From NCBI GenBank assembly GCA_903909375.1, contig CAIVVM010000038.1, positions 62,001-126,000 on the forward strand: a DNA stretch of 64,000 bases, given 5' to 3'. The notes beneath the pieces are model-generated. The model did no database searches. It was not told the DNA's origin and worked only from the letters and a program-made list of their open reading frames with translations. Of the stretch, positions 19,390-30,307 are shown one piece after another; position 1 is the stretch's first letter, and each line of letters starts with the position of its first letter. A program made the position numbers and the translations under genes. The DNA comes from an uncultured Alphaproteobacteria bacterium (GTDB lineage: Bacteria > Pseudomonadota > Alphaproteobacteria > Caulobacterales > Caulobacteraceae).

Positions 19390-19462
19390 AGCGATGTCTC
19401 CCATCCTTACAGATGAGCAGCGCCCCGTTGGGGGGGCGTGGCCCGCGCGCCAAAGGCCTGTG
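19390..19462 (-). promoter_or_regulatory. Probable serC-type structured leader RNA
   Basis: Directly in front of serC the minus-strand transcript can form three hairpins: GGCC (19455-19458) with GGCC (19440-19443); CGCCCC with GGGGCG (19433-19438 and 19421-19426) around a CCAAC loop; and CTCATC with GATGGG, whose loop is TGTAAG and whose 3' arm holds the GGGAG ribosome site. A serC leader motif is known in alphaproteobacteria at exactly this place. I recognise position and hairpin plan, but could not run the covariance model, so identity with that motif is inference. Confidence 0.55.
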
Positions 19463-19507
19463 TTTGATGAGGAACGCAAGCAGAAGTTTTTGGATGAGCG
19501 TGGGAAG

Positions 19508-19957
19508 CTATGGGGCCGCGCGGGCCTGGGATTGACGGGCGAAGCGGGCGCGCCGTCGAATTGTGACCAACGTACCAAAGATCAGGCACAAAATGATTCC
19601 GGCGAAAATCACGTTGTTGATGAGGGCGTGAAGGTAGTCGGCATTTGATCTACCCGTGACCAGATAGAAGGAGTGCAAGGAGAATTGCGCCGCGTAGAGC
19701 AGCATAATCCCTCCCATCCAAGGCGCGCCGTAGCGAACGGTCACCACCAACAGGACCACGGCCGACAAGCCGTCACTCGCAAACCCAAAGGTTCCGGCCA
19801 GAATCGGGGAGACGCCATTGAGAGCAACGGCGATAAGCAGGTTGGCGACAACGACACAGGCAGCAATGCGCTCTGCCGCGGCGCCCTTCCAAATTGAGAA
19901 AAGCACTCCCCCAAGGCCAAGGGCGCTCAGCGCGAAGAAGATGAGGAAGGAATTCAT
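19508..19957 (-). CDS. Small integral membrane protein of unknown function
   Basis: A 149-residue protein that is mostly hydrophobic, with about four to five membrane segments (approximate residues 2-22, 30-50, 58-75, 80-98 and 108-128) and a short basic tail. I do not recognise a family. The ATG at 19957 has an AGGGG site that sits inside a 12-bp inverted repeat. It lies upstream of the serC leader on the same strand and downstream of the unknown gene at 20043-20378. Base usage is less GC-rich than in its neighbours, which may point to transfer or simply to membrane composition. Confidence 0.65.
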   Translation of the reverse strand: MNSFLIFFALSALGLGGVLFSIWKGAAAERIAACVVVANLLIAVALNGVSPILAGTFGFASDGLSAVVLLVVTVRYGAPWMGGIMLLYAAQFSLHSFYLVTGRSNADYLHALINNVIFAGIILCLIFGTLVTIRRRARFARQSQARAAP

Positions 19958-19959
19958 GA

Positions 19960-19993
19960 TTAGGCGCCCCTAATCCGATTCAGGGGCGCCTAA
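19960..19993. repeat. 12-bp-arm inverted repeat overlapping a ribosome site
   Basis: The arms TTAGGCGCCCCT (19960-19971) and AGGGGCGCCTAA (19982-19993) are perfect complements around a 10-base loop. On the minus strand this hairpin lies after the stop of the gene at 20043-20378, without a T-run, and its last arm contains the ribosome site of the gene starting at 19957. Confidence 0.75.
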
Positions 19994-20042
19994 CCAGTTA
20001 ATCTGTCGAAATGTCAGGCGAGAAGCCGACCCGACGTGTCAG

Positions 20043-20378
20043 TTAGCCAACTTCGCGCATAGTGGTGGCGGAGACCGCGGACGCTTCCGTCGGCTTCATC
20101 TGGAAGCCCATCTTCGTGCGGATGCCGAGGCGCAGTTGCGCTTCGTGCAGCTCGCTGTGGACGCCGACCATCGCGGAGCGCGCTTCGCTGAGCGCCTTGA
20201 TGGCCTGCATCATCTTTACCTGAACGTCGTCCGCGAACACGAGCGACACGTTCACATCCTGGCGCGCCTTGAGCATTTCGCTCATCAGCTCGGCAGCTTC
20301 AACCATCGCGCCGTCGACGGCGGCTTCAGTCGTGAAAAGCTTCTTGGCCACGCGCTGGGCTACGAATGCCTTTTCCAT
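20043..20378 (-). CDS. Conserved small helical protein of unknown function
   Basis: A 111-residue, mainly alpha-helical protein beginning MEKAFVAQRVAKKLF, with no signal peptide, membrane segment or known motif. It is methionine- and alanine-rich (for example VKMMQAIKALSEARSAMVG), suggestive of a helical bundle. The ATG at 20378 has AAGGGG upstream. It is divergent from a hybrid histidine kinase, with 206 bp between, in which lies a TTAACCAT sequence. A regulatory or structural role is possible, but nothing in the sequence shows it. Confidence 0.65.
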   Translation of the reverse strand: MEKAFVAQRVAKKLFTTEAAVDGAMVEAAELMSEMLKARQDVNVSLVFADDVQVKMMQAIKALSEARSAMVGVHSELHEAQLRLGIRTKMGFQMKPTEASAVSATTMREVG

Positions 20379-20584
20379 ATGGATTAACCCCTTAATGTTA
20401 CCCGACACCCGTTAAGGTAAAGCGAAGGTTAAGGCACACGCAATCTATTCATGGGTTGTTAACCATAAAATTCCACCGCCAGCAGTTGTGTTGTGCCCAA
20501 AATGGCACAGTTTCCAGGCCTGAAGGGGGCCCAGGGGTGGGCCCGGAAGCGAAGCGTTAGGACAATGCGTCTATTCCGAAGGGC

Positions 20585-22498
<1,914 letters not shown>

Positions 22499-22619
22499 CG
22501 CCCCGTTCATCCGCCTGAACCTCAGCCAACAGCACGCTCAGGTTAGGGTCAGCTGCATCGTGGTCTCCTGAGTTCGTTGAAGGCCGGCGCCCCCGCCGGT
22601 CCGCCTCGGAGGACCCGAC

Positions 22620-23036
22620 ATGGCACGTGTTTCAACCCGAATTCTAATCGCCACCCTGGCTGCGGCGACAGCTGTCTCTACCGTTGCCCTGCCCGCCGCC
22701 GCCCAGCCGCACGGATACGGCTATGACGGCGGGCGACGGGAGTCTCAGGATCGGAGCCGCTCTGGCTACGATCGGGACAGCTACAATATCAACCAGCGTC
22801 AGGCGCGGCTGGACCGGCGGATTGATCGCGGCCTGCGTGACGGCAGTCTCACCCGCCGGGAGGCCCGTGACCTGCGCGAGGACTTCAACCGCATTGCGTG
22901 GCTTGAGGCGCGATACCGTTCGAATGGCCTGTCGCCCTGGGAGCGAGCCGACCTGGACCGCCGGTTTGACCGCCTCGAGGACCACACCCGCCAAGCCCGA
23001 CGGGATCGTGAATATGGCTACGGCTACTATCGATAG
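22620..23036 (+). CDS. Secreted arginine- and tyrosine-rich small protein
   Basis: A 138-residue protein with a signal peptide (about residues 1-28, cleavage near PAAAQP). The mature part is rich in Arg, Asp, Tyr and Gly and is probably helical in the middle (QARLDRRIDRGLRDGSLTRR region, then EARDLREDF). Such proteins are common in Caulobacterales and Sphingomonadales and are usually annotated only as hypothetical. GGAGG stands 7 nt before the ATG. A stem rich in GC follows the stop. Function unknown. Confidence 0.78.
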   Translation: MARVSTRILIATLAAATAVSTVALPAAAQPHGYGYDGGRRESQDRSRSGYDRDSYNINQRQARLDRRIDRGLRDGSLTRREARDLREDFNRIAWLEARYRSNGLSPWERADLDRRFDRLEDHTRQARRDREYGYGYYR

Positions 23037-23046
23037 CTGAGCTTCC

Positions 23047-23077
23047 GGCGCCCCTGGTCAATCCGGTCGGGGGCGCC
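23047..23077. terminator. GC-rich hairpin between convergent genes
   Basis: GGCGCCCC (23047-23054) pairs with GGGGCGCC (23070-23077). It lies between the stop of the secreted protein gene and the convergent phzF-like gene, and on the plus strand is followed by CCCGTTTC, a weak T-stretch. A bidirectional terminator is likely but not certain. Confidence 0.5.
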
Positions 23078-23083
23078 CCCGTT

Positions 23084-23902
23084 TCATACCGTGAGCCGCA
23101 GGCGGCTTTCGACCACGGTCACGGCCTGGCCCCGCAAAAGGACCCGGTCGCCACGGTGCTCGCATTCGATATCGCCGCCGCGGCCGGGGTAGGCCTGCAG
23201 GAACCGCACCGTGGACCGACCCAGTTTCTGCGCGAACAAAGGCGACAGGATGCAGTGCAGGGATCCGGTCGCGGGATCCTCCGGGATGCCGGAACCCGGG
23301 GCAAAGAACCGGTCCACCACGTCGACGTCAGATCCCGGGTCCGCCAGCGCCGCCACGCCGACGTTGCCGCGCCCGGCGGTCGCACCGCTGGCGACGGCGT
23401 TCAGAGCCGCAAGGTCTGGCGACAGGGCGCGCACCGCATCTTCACTGTCGAACAGGGCCACGAGGTAGGACGACATCCAGACCTCGACAGGCTGGGCGCC
23501 GAGGGCGGCGACGAGGCCTTCTGGCGGGTCGATCTGCCTCGGCGGCTGGGCAGGAAAGTCCATCTCGTAGCCGGTGGCTGATCGGCGCAGGGTGAGGGCG
23601 CCGGATCGGGTTTCAAAGGTCAACAGGTCGGCGTCCACGCCGAGCTCCCGCAACAGCACATGCCCGGCGGCGAGGGTGGCGTGGCCGCAGAGTGGCACCT
23701 CCAGCAGCGGGGTGAACCAGCGCAGCCCGTAACAGGCCGGGTCGGGCGTCTTCAGCAGGAAGGCCGTTTCGGCCTGGTTGTTTTCGGCGGCGAGCGCCTG
23801 CATCCAGCCGGCCTCCGGCCAGGCGTCGAGAGGCTCCACCACGCAGGCGCCATTGCCCTTGAACGGCTGGTTGGCGAAGGCGTCGACGGTCCATTGGCGC
23901 AT
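23084..23902 (-). CDS. PhzF-family isomerase/epimerase-like protein
   Basis: A 272-residue protein of the PhzF/DapF-fold family. It starts [19 protein letters not shown], has the catalytic glutamate in NNQAETAFL (Glu45), [10 protein letters not shown] and the second-domain motif [10 protein letters not shown]. Most members outside phenazine clusters are of unknown substrate; no phenazine genes are here, so phenazine synthesis should not be assumed. GGGAGG lies 7 nt before the ATG. It follows the nucleotidyltransferase gene by 84 bp on the same strand. Confidence 0.88.
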   Translation of the reverse strand: MRQWTVDAFANQPFKGNGACVVEPLDAWPEAGWMQALAAENNQAETAFLLKTPDPACYGLRWFTPLLEVPLCGHATLAAGHVLLRELGVDADLLTFETRSGALTLRRSATGYEMDFPAQPPRQIDPPEGLVAALGAQPVEVWMSSYLVALFDSEDAVRALSPDLAALNAVASGATAGRGNVGVAALADPGSDVDVVDRFFAPGSGIPEDPATGSLHCILSPLFAQKLGRSTVRFLQAYPGRGGDIECEHRGDRVLLRGQAVTVVESRLRLTV

Positions 23903-23986
23903 AGTCGGCCTCCCTGGAATGGCGTCCCGCATGTGCGTCCGTGCGACATGCCCGGCAAGTGCCACTTCGGATGCGGCGGACCGGCG

Positions 23987-24556
23987 CTATCCCAGGATCT
24001 CGAGTTCCGGCCAACGCGTCTTTGCGCCTTGAGCGACGCGCTCGAAATTGGCGCTGGCCCGCGTCGGGTTGCGGCGCAGGCGCATCGCAAAAAGGTCTTC
24101 GAGGCCGAAGGGCGCGATGACGGTCAGGCTGTCGTCGGCTTCCAGCCGCACGGCGACGGCGTGCAGCGGGCTGACGAACCTTGTCAGGGCCTCTGAACTG
24201 GAGGCCAGCGGTGAATAGGGCTCGCCGAACTTGCCCTCGAACCACAGGTGTACGCGCGCCTGGTTACGCACCTCGACCATTTCACGCAGCGGCGGATCGA
24301 AGGCCGCCGCCACCCGACGGATCACCGCGTCCTCTGCCTCGTAGCTGGTGTCAGGGTCGAAGTAGGCGACGTCGTAGTCCTTGATGCCGTGATCCAGATC
24401 GCGACCGGTCAGGTCGTTGAACACCCGCTGGTAGACGGCGCCTGAAAACACCTGCCAGTCGGGCAGGTCGATGTCACGCAGCCGGTGCAGCACCTCCATC
24501 AACGGGGTGGCGCGTCGCACGATGGCTTCAAGACGGTGGTGCAGGTCGAGGCTCAC
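23987..24556 (-). CDS. Nucleotidyltransferase family protein (DUF925-like)
   Basis: A 189-residue protein with the family signature GAVYQRVFNDLTGRDL, followed by DYDVAYFD, whose aspartates resemble the metal ligands of the nucleotidyltransferase fold. The substrate is not known. I chose the GTG at 24556, since it overlaps the thiD stop in a GTGA arrangement and has GGGGAC upstream; a TTG at 24577 would extend it by seven residues. Coupling with thiD suggests co-expression, though no link with thiamine synthesis is established. Confidence 0.75.
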   Translation of the reverse strand: MSLDLHHRLEAIVRRATPLMEVLHRLRDIDLPDWQVFSGAVYQRVFNDLTGRDLDHGIKDYDVAYFDPDTSYEAEDAVIRRVAAAFDPPLREMVEVRNQARVHLWFEGKFGEPYSPLASSSEALTRFVSPLHAVAVRLEADDSLTVIAPFGLEDLFAMRLRRNPTRASANFERVAQGAKTRWPELEILG

Positions 24557-25353
24557 GCCCGTCCCCGGATCGGCCAACCGTGGTCCAGGGGACCGTGGCC
24601 TGCGCCCAGGCCCGGTGCGCGCAGCATCGCCTCATGCACATAGTCCCACGCCCGCGCTATTGCGGCCTCAAGGGGCAGACCCTGGGCCATGCCGACGGCG
24701 CAGGCCGAGGCCAGGGTGCAGCCGGTGCCGTGGGTGTGGCGGCTGTCGATCCGTGCGCCTTCGAAGGTCGTCTCGCCGTCGGCGGTCATCAGGACATCGA
24801 CGACACGATCACCCGGCACATGCCCACCTTTCATCAGAACGGCCTTGGCGCCCAGCTTCAGCAGGGCGTCGCCCGCGCGTCGTAAATCGTCGGTGGTGGA
24901 GACGGGCAGGCCGGTCAGGGCCTCGGCCTCCGGCGCATTGGGGGTCAGCAGCGCTGCCAGCGGGACCAGTCGCTCCCGCACCATGGCCACCGCTTCAGAG
25001 GCCAGCAACGAGGCGCCGCCCTTGGCGATCATCACCGGGTCGATGACCGCCGGGATCGGGTAAGTTGCAAGCAGCCGCGCCACCAGGTCCACCGTGGCCG
25101 CATCGCCCAGCATGCCGGTCTTGATGGCGTCAGCCCCGATGTCGTCCAGCACGGCGCGGGCCTGGGCCTCGATGATGTCCAGCGGGATCGGGTGCACGCC
25201 GGTGACGCCCAGGGTGTTCTGCACGGTCACCGCCGTGATCGCCGTGGCCGCATAGCCGCCGAGCGCGGTCACGGTCTTGATATCCGCCTGCACGCCGGCG
25301 CCGCCCCCGCTGTCGGAGCCGGCGATGATCAGGACACGGCCAGAAATGGTCAT
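24553..25353 (-). CDS. thiD: Hydroxymethylpyrimidine/phosphomethylpyrimidine kinase
   Basis: A 266-residue ribokinase-fold enzyme that phosphorylates HMP and HMP-P in thiamine synthesis. It has the N-terminal IAGSDSGGGAGVQADIKT motif, QNTLGVTGVHP, the DPVMIAKGG region and the C-terminal anion-hole/catalytic segment HTHGTGCTLASA. Length is normal. The stop overlaps the start of the nucleotidyltransferase gene. Upstream is an intergenic stretch holding an ArsR remnant on the other strand. No TPP riboswitch was recognised in front of it. Confidence 0.95.
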   Translation of the reverse strand: MTISGRVLIIAGSDSGGGAGVQADIKTVTALGGYAATAITAVTVQNTLGVTGVHPIPLDIIEAQARAVLDDIGADAIKTGMLGDAATVDLVARLLATYPIPAVIDPVMIAKGGASLLASEAVAMVRERLVPLAALLTPNAPEAEALTGLPVSTTDDLRRAGDALLKLGAKAVLMKGGHVPGDRVVDVLMTADGETTFEGARIDSRHTHGTGCTLASACAVGMAQGLPLEAAIARAWDYVHEAMLRAPGLGAGHGPLDHGWPIRGRA

Positions 25354-25430
25354 GAGACGCCGGATAGCGCGATTGCACGATCAATGCACATTTCTCGACA
25401 GTTACATTTCCGCAGGTGCTTGTGTTGGCC

Positions 25431-25588
25431 ATGAGCCCTTTCGAAGCCCAGGCCGAACCCACTCGCCACCGCATTCTGGATATGCTGCGCTACGGCTCGC
25501 CCCCTACCGACGGGCGTGGGAGGATCGGCTGGACGCTCTTCCAGACCACGCGCCACCTCGGAACCGCCCAGTTCCTGCGCCTCAATAG
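25431..25588 (+). pseudogene. ArsR-family regulator remnant with internal deletion
   Basis: From an ATG at 25431 the frame reads PFEAQAEPTRHRILDMLRYG, which matches the N-terminal helix of ArsR regulators (usually ALADPTRRRILDLL). About 25 codons in, the ArsR pattern stops; from about 25504 a different frame reads YRRAWEDRLDALPDHA, which resembles the C-terminal end of SRPBCC-linked ArsR proteins (YRAWWEARLDAL). The HTH core between is missing, so a deletion with frameshift is the simplest reading. The remnant overlaps the end of yoeB. The similarity is by eye only. Confidence 0.5.
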
Positions 25589-25836
25589 TGATGCCTGACC
25601 TGGGCCAGCAACAGGCCTTGTTCGCTGGGCCGGTAGACCAGCCTGTGTTCCAGGGTGAAGCGGCGGGACCACCAGCCGGAGAGCGCGCCGCGGAGCGGTT
25701 CCGGCTTGCCTATGCCTGTAGACGGGGTGCGGCTGCATTCCCTGATCAGGGCGTTGATGCGCGCGAGCAGCTTGGGGTCATTGGCCTGCCAGTAGAGGTA
25801 GTCCTCCCAGGCTTGCTCACTGAATATCAGTTTCAT
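25582..25836 (-). CDS. yoeB: YoeB-type mRNA interferase toxin
   Basis: An 84-residue RelE/YoeB-family toxin, a ribosome-dependent endoribonuclease. It reads FSEQAWEDYLYWQANDPKLLARINALI, then GKPEPLRGALSGWWSRRF and ends EHRLVYRP...HHY; the conserved glutamate (in KPEPL), arginine (in SRRF) and C-terminal histidine-tyrosine are present. It overlaps the antitoxin gene by four bases (ATGA), ensuring that toxin translation follows antitoxin translation. Confidence 0.93.
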   Translation of the reverse strand: MKLIFSEQAWEDYLYWQANDPKLLARINALIRECSRTPSTGIGKPEPLRGALSGWWSRRFTLEHRLVYRPSEQGLLLAQVRHHY

Positions 25837-26087
25837 TCAGAGAGGTCATGCTCCCGGCCCTGGCCGCCATCCAGAGCGGCGATGGAGCTCAGAAGCCGTT
25901 CGGCGTTTGCCGGGCTGCGGAGCAGATAGCGGGTCTCCTCATAAGAGGCGAAATCCTCGAGTGACATCAGCACCGCCGGGGGCTTGCCGTTGTCCCGCGT
26001 GATCACCACCGGCTCGTGGTCGGCGTTCACACGGTCGATCGTCGCCGCGAGGTTCTTGCGGAGTTCGCTGTAAGAGGTCGTGCGCAT
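25833..26087 (-). CDS. yefM: YefM-type antitoxin (Phd/YefM family)
   Basis: An 84-residue antitoxin. The N-terminal DNA-binding part reads TTSYSELRKNLAATIDRVN, then PVVITRDNGKPPAVLMSLEDFASYEETRYLL (in part), and the C-terminal tail is flexible and acidic as needed to wrap YoeB. It is the first gene of the pair. A perfect palindrome 9 bases upstream of the start is a natural target for autoregulation. The pair sits between thiD and folP. Confidence 0.94.
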   Translation of the reverse strand: MRTTSYSELRKNLAATIDRVNADHEPVVITRDNGKPPAVLMSLEDFASYEETRYLLRSPANAERLLSSIAALDGGQGREHDLSE

Positions 26088-26096
26088 TTCCCGAAA

Positions 26097-26112
26097 GTAC
26101 GCATTTGCGTAC
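26097..26112. promoter_or_regulatory. Palindromic operator of the YefM-YoeB pair
   Basis: GTACGCA and TGCGTAC form a perfect 7+7 palindrome with two bases between, immediately upstream of the antitoxin start codon at 26087. A further ACGTATATGC follows. Location suggests binding of YefM or the YefM-YoeB complex; sequence differs from the E. coli TGTACA core. Confidence 0.7.
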
Positions 26113-26139
26113 GTATATGCAATGTGGTTGCGAGGGTGT

Positions 26140-26961
26140 TCAACCCGAACGTATGGCGTCCCATACCTTCAGCGCCTGCACCGTCTCGCGGACATCGTGG
26201 ACCCGCACCGCCGCCACACCGGCCGCCGCGCCCGCTATCGCCGCCGCGATGGACCCACCCAGCCGCCCATCCGCCGCCGCGTCGCCATCCAGCATCCCGA
26301 TGAACCGCTTGCGGCTGGCGCCCAGCAGCACGGGGAAGCCCAGGGCCACGATCCGGTCCAGTCCGGCCAGCAGGGGTAGATTGTGGCGGGTCGGGTGCTT
26401 GCCGAAGCCGATGCCGGGGTCGAGCCAGATCCGCTCGCGGGCAACGCCGGCCCAGATCGCCAGTTTCGCGCGCTCCGCCAGGAAAGCTACGACTTCGGCA
26501 ACGACATCCTCGTAGTGCGGCTCGGCCTGCATGGTTCCGGGTTCGCCCTGCATGTGCATGAGCACAATGTCGCAGCCGAGCTCGGCGGCGGTGGCGGCGC
26601 TCTCCGGGGCGTGGCGCAGAGCGGTGACGTCGTTCCACATTGTGGCGCCGGCTGCGATCGCGGCGCGGGCGACCTCGGGCTTCATGGTGTCTACGGAAAT
26701 GGGTATGGCGCTCTTGGCCCGGAGCGCGACGATCAGCGGGAGCAGCCGGTCGATCTCGACCTCGGCCGCCACCGGCGCGGCGCCCGGTCGGGTGGACTCC
26801 GCGCCGAGGTCGAGGATGTCCGCGCCCTCAGCGATCAGGCGCCGGGCATGAGCGAGCGCCGCGTCGAACCCCAGATAGCGACCGCCATCGGAAAAGCTGT
26901 CGGCCGTCGTATTGACGACCCCCATGACGCGCGGGCGTGCAGTTAACAGTCGGGAACGCAT
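26140..26961 (-). CDS. folP: Dihydropteroate synthase
   Basis: A 273-residue TIM-barrel enzyme that joins para-aminobenzoate to the pterin pyrophosphate in folate synthesis; the sulfonamide target. Signatures are VMGVVNTTADSFSDGG, ADILDLGAESTRPGA, DTMKPEVA, DPGIGFGKHP and LLGASRKRFIG. Length is normal. It follows ftsH on the same strand (an old conserved order), but with a 196-bp gap; a TATAAC hexamer about 20 bases before the ATG suggests its own promoter. The toxin-antitoxin pair stands where glmM is often found. Confidence 0.95.
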   Translation of the reverse strand: MRSRLLTARPRVMGVVNTTADSFSDGGRYLGFDAALAHARRLIAEGADILDLGAESTRPGAAPVAAEVEIDRLLPLIVALRAKSAIPISVDTMKPEVARAAIAAGATMWNDVTALRHAPESAATAAELGCDIVLMHMQGEPGTMQAEPHYEDVVAEVVAFLAERAKLAIWAGVARERIWLDPGIGFGKHPTRHNLPLLAGLDRIVALGFPVLLGASRKRFIGMLDGDAAADGRLGGSIAAAIAGAAAGVAAVRVHDVRETVQALKVWDAIRSG

Positions 26962-27157
26962 TGAACCTCGAACCCGTTATAGTTGCGGCTGTTGATTTGG
27001 CGAAGTCCGGAGGGCGCGGCGCCGCCGCCAGCCTCAGCGGCGACTGGACCTTTGTTGGCTAGGGTCGGGGCTCAGCCGAGCAACTCAACCGGGTCATCAC
27101 CCTTCCCGGCTTCTACGGAATTCCTGCCTCCCGCCGCTTCGAGGGGGAGGTAGGGCG

Positions 27158-29041
<1,884 letters not shown>

Positions 29042-29171
29042 AAGAGGACCGTTCCCAATGAGGCCGTGCGCCAAACTTCAGATATAGGGCGCAGACGGTT
29101 GATAGACCACTTAACGTCAGCACACTTTGGCCAGAACTGGCTGTCAGCGCGCAGATACGGATCAGAAATGC

Positions 29172-29202
29172 AAAAAGGGCTGCACCCTGAGGCGCAGCCC
29201 TT
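29172..29202 (-). terminator. Rho-independent terminator downstream of rpsU
   Basis: On the minus strand AAGGGCTGC and GCAGCCCTT form a perfect 9-bp stem with a 10-base loop, followed by a run of T (AAAAA at 29172-29176 on the plus strand). It lies about 45 bases after the rpsU stop and in front of ftsH, the clearest intrinsic terminator in the window. Confidence 0.9.
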
Positions 29203-29247
29203 CAAATAAGCATCATCCATGCCAGCTTTTAGAGGCCGACACCGATA

Positions 29248-29484
29248 TTATCGGGTGACGACTTTCTTCGGCGCAGCGATCAGGCCTTCGCGCTGGGCGC
29301 GCTTGCGGGCCAGCTTGCGGGCGCGGCGAACGGCCTCGGCCTTCTGGCGCGCACGCTTCTCCGAGGGCTTCTCATAGTGCACGTGCCGCTTCATTTCGCG
29401 GAACGAGCCTTCGCGCTGCATCTTCTTCTTCAGCGCCTTTAGGGCCTGGTCGACGTTGTTGTCGCGGACGAAAATCTGAACCAG
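29248..29484 (-). CDS. rpsU: 30S ribosomal protein S21 (apparent CUG start)
   Basis: A 78-residue basic protein: [19 protein letters not shown], then [20 protein letters not shown] and an Arg/Lys/Ala-rich tail. S21 helps initiation at the small subunit. No ATG or GTG exists at the N-terminus: the codons before VQIF are GGA GAG ATA CCC CTG, and AGGAG lies 8 bases before that CTG, which occupies the usual Met position of relatives. The next in-frame starter is a TTG at 29580, 32 codons upstream, beyond the ribosome site. I therefore take CTG at 29484. A strong terminator follows. Confidence 0.88.
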   Translation of the reverse strand: MVQIFVRDNNVDQALKALKKKMQREGSFREMKRHVHYEKPSEKRARQKAEAVRRARKLARKRAQREGLIAAPKKVVTR

Positions 29485-29644
29485 GGGTATCTCTCCTGTA
29501 GAACGCTGGCCGCCCGCCTTGTGCCAGCTGAAAGGCGGCGAGCGTAGAAAAAGTTGTCGCTCGAAGGTTTGACCCTTCAAGTTTGAGGGCGGGCAGATAG
29601 CAGAAGAGGTTCGCCCTGTCCACGCACTCCGCTAGACTGAATCC

Positions 29645-30307
29645 ATGACCGCACAAGACTCCGACTGGGCTGCGACAACCGAGCAACGGTTGCTGGACGA
29701 GGCGCTGGGGCTTGCGCCGATTCATGGCTGGACTCATCGCACCGTCGGCCTGGCCGGAAAGGCGCTCGGTTTGTCGGCCGGTGAGACCGGACTTCTGATC
29801 CCGCATGGCCCTGCCGATCTGGCCGCCCTGCTGTCACGGCGCCACGATGACCGGGCGCTGGCTTCGCTGGGTGAGGTCCACGCCAGCAATCTGAAGATCC
29901 GCGAGCGTATCCGTCGTGCGGTCGAGGCGCGCCTGGACGCCGCCGCCGTTGACGAGCCGGCGCTCCGGCGGTGGTCGGGGTATCTCGCCATGCCGCTGAA
30001 CCTGCCGCTGGCTGCAAGACTGGCCTGGGACAGCGCCGACGTGCTCTGGCGCTGGGCCGGCGACACCGCGACGGACGAGAACCACTACACCAAGCGGTTG
30101 TTGCTGGCCGGGATCCTCACCGGCGCCGGCGCGATCCGCGCCTCTGCGGGGCGCAGGGCGGCGATGGAGTTTGTGGACCACCGCATCGACAATGTGATGG
30201 CCTTCGAGAAATGGAAGGCGACGACCACGTTCCGGCCGTCCGAGGCTCTGGCCCGATTTGCAGAGGGGCTAGGGCGTGCGCGGTACGGCGGCGGAGGTGG
30301 TGACTAA
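29645..30307 (+). CDS. COQ9-family ubiquinone biosynthesis protein
   Basis: A 220-residue COQ9/RpsU-divergently-transcribed family protein, a TetR-like fold lacking a DNA-binding role that presents lipid intermediates in ubiquinone synthesis. Features are RLLDEALGLAPIHGWTHRTV near the N-terminus, the central GYLAMPLNLPLAARLAWDSAD, and the C-terminal ENHYTKRLLLAGI with FVDHRIDNVMAFEKWK, which is the family hallmark. It is divergent from rpsU, the arrangement that gave the family its name. Its stop overlaps that of purK by four bases. Confidence 0.88.
   Translation: MTAQDSDWAATTEQRLLDEALGLAPIHGWTHRTVGLAGKALGLSAGETGLLIPHGPADLAALLSRRHDDRALASLGEVHASNLKIRERIRRAVEARLDAAAVDEPALRRWSGYLAMPLNLPLAARLAWDSADVLWRWAGDTATDENHYTKRLLLAGILTGAGAIRASAGRRAAMEFVDHRIDNVMAFEKWKATTTFRPSEALARFAEGLGRARYGGGGGD

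Noticed and set aside
23084..23902. Phenazine biosynthesis
   Set aside because: Only a PhzF-family protein is present; no other phenazine genes occur in the window.
26961..27062. Short plus-strand frame starting TTG between folP and ftsH
   Set aside because: About 33 codons, no ribosome site, antisense to the folP start and with no similarity that I recognise.
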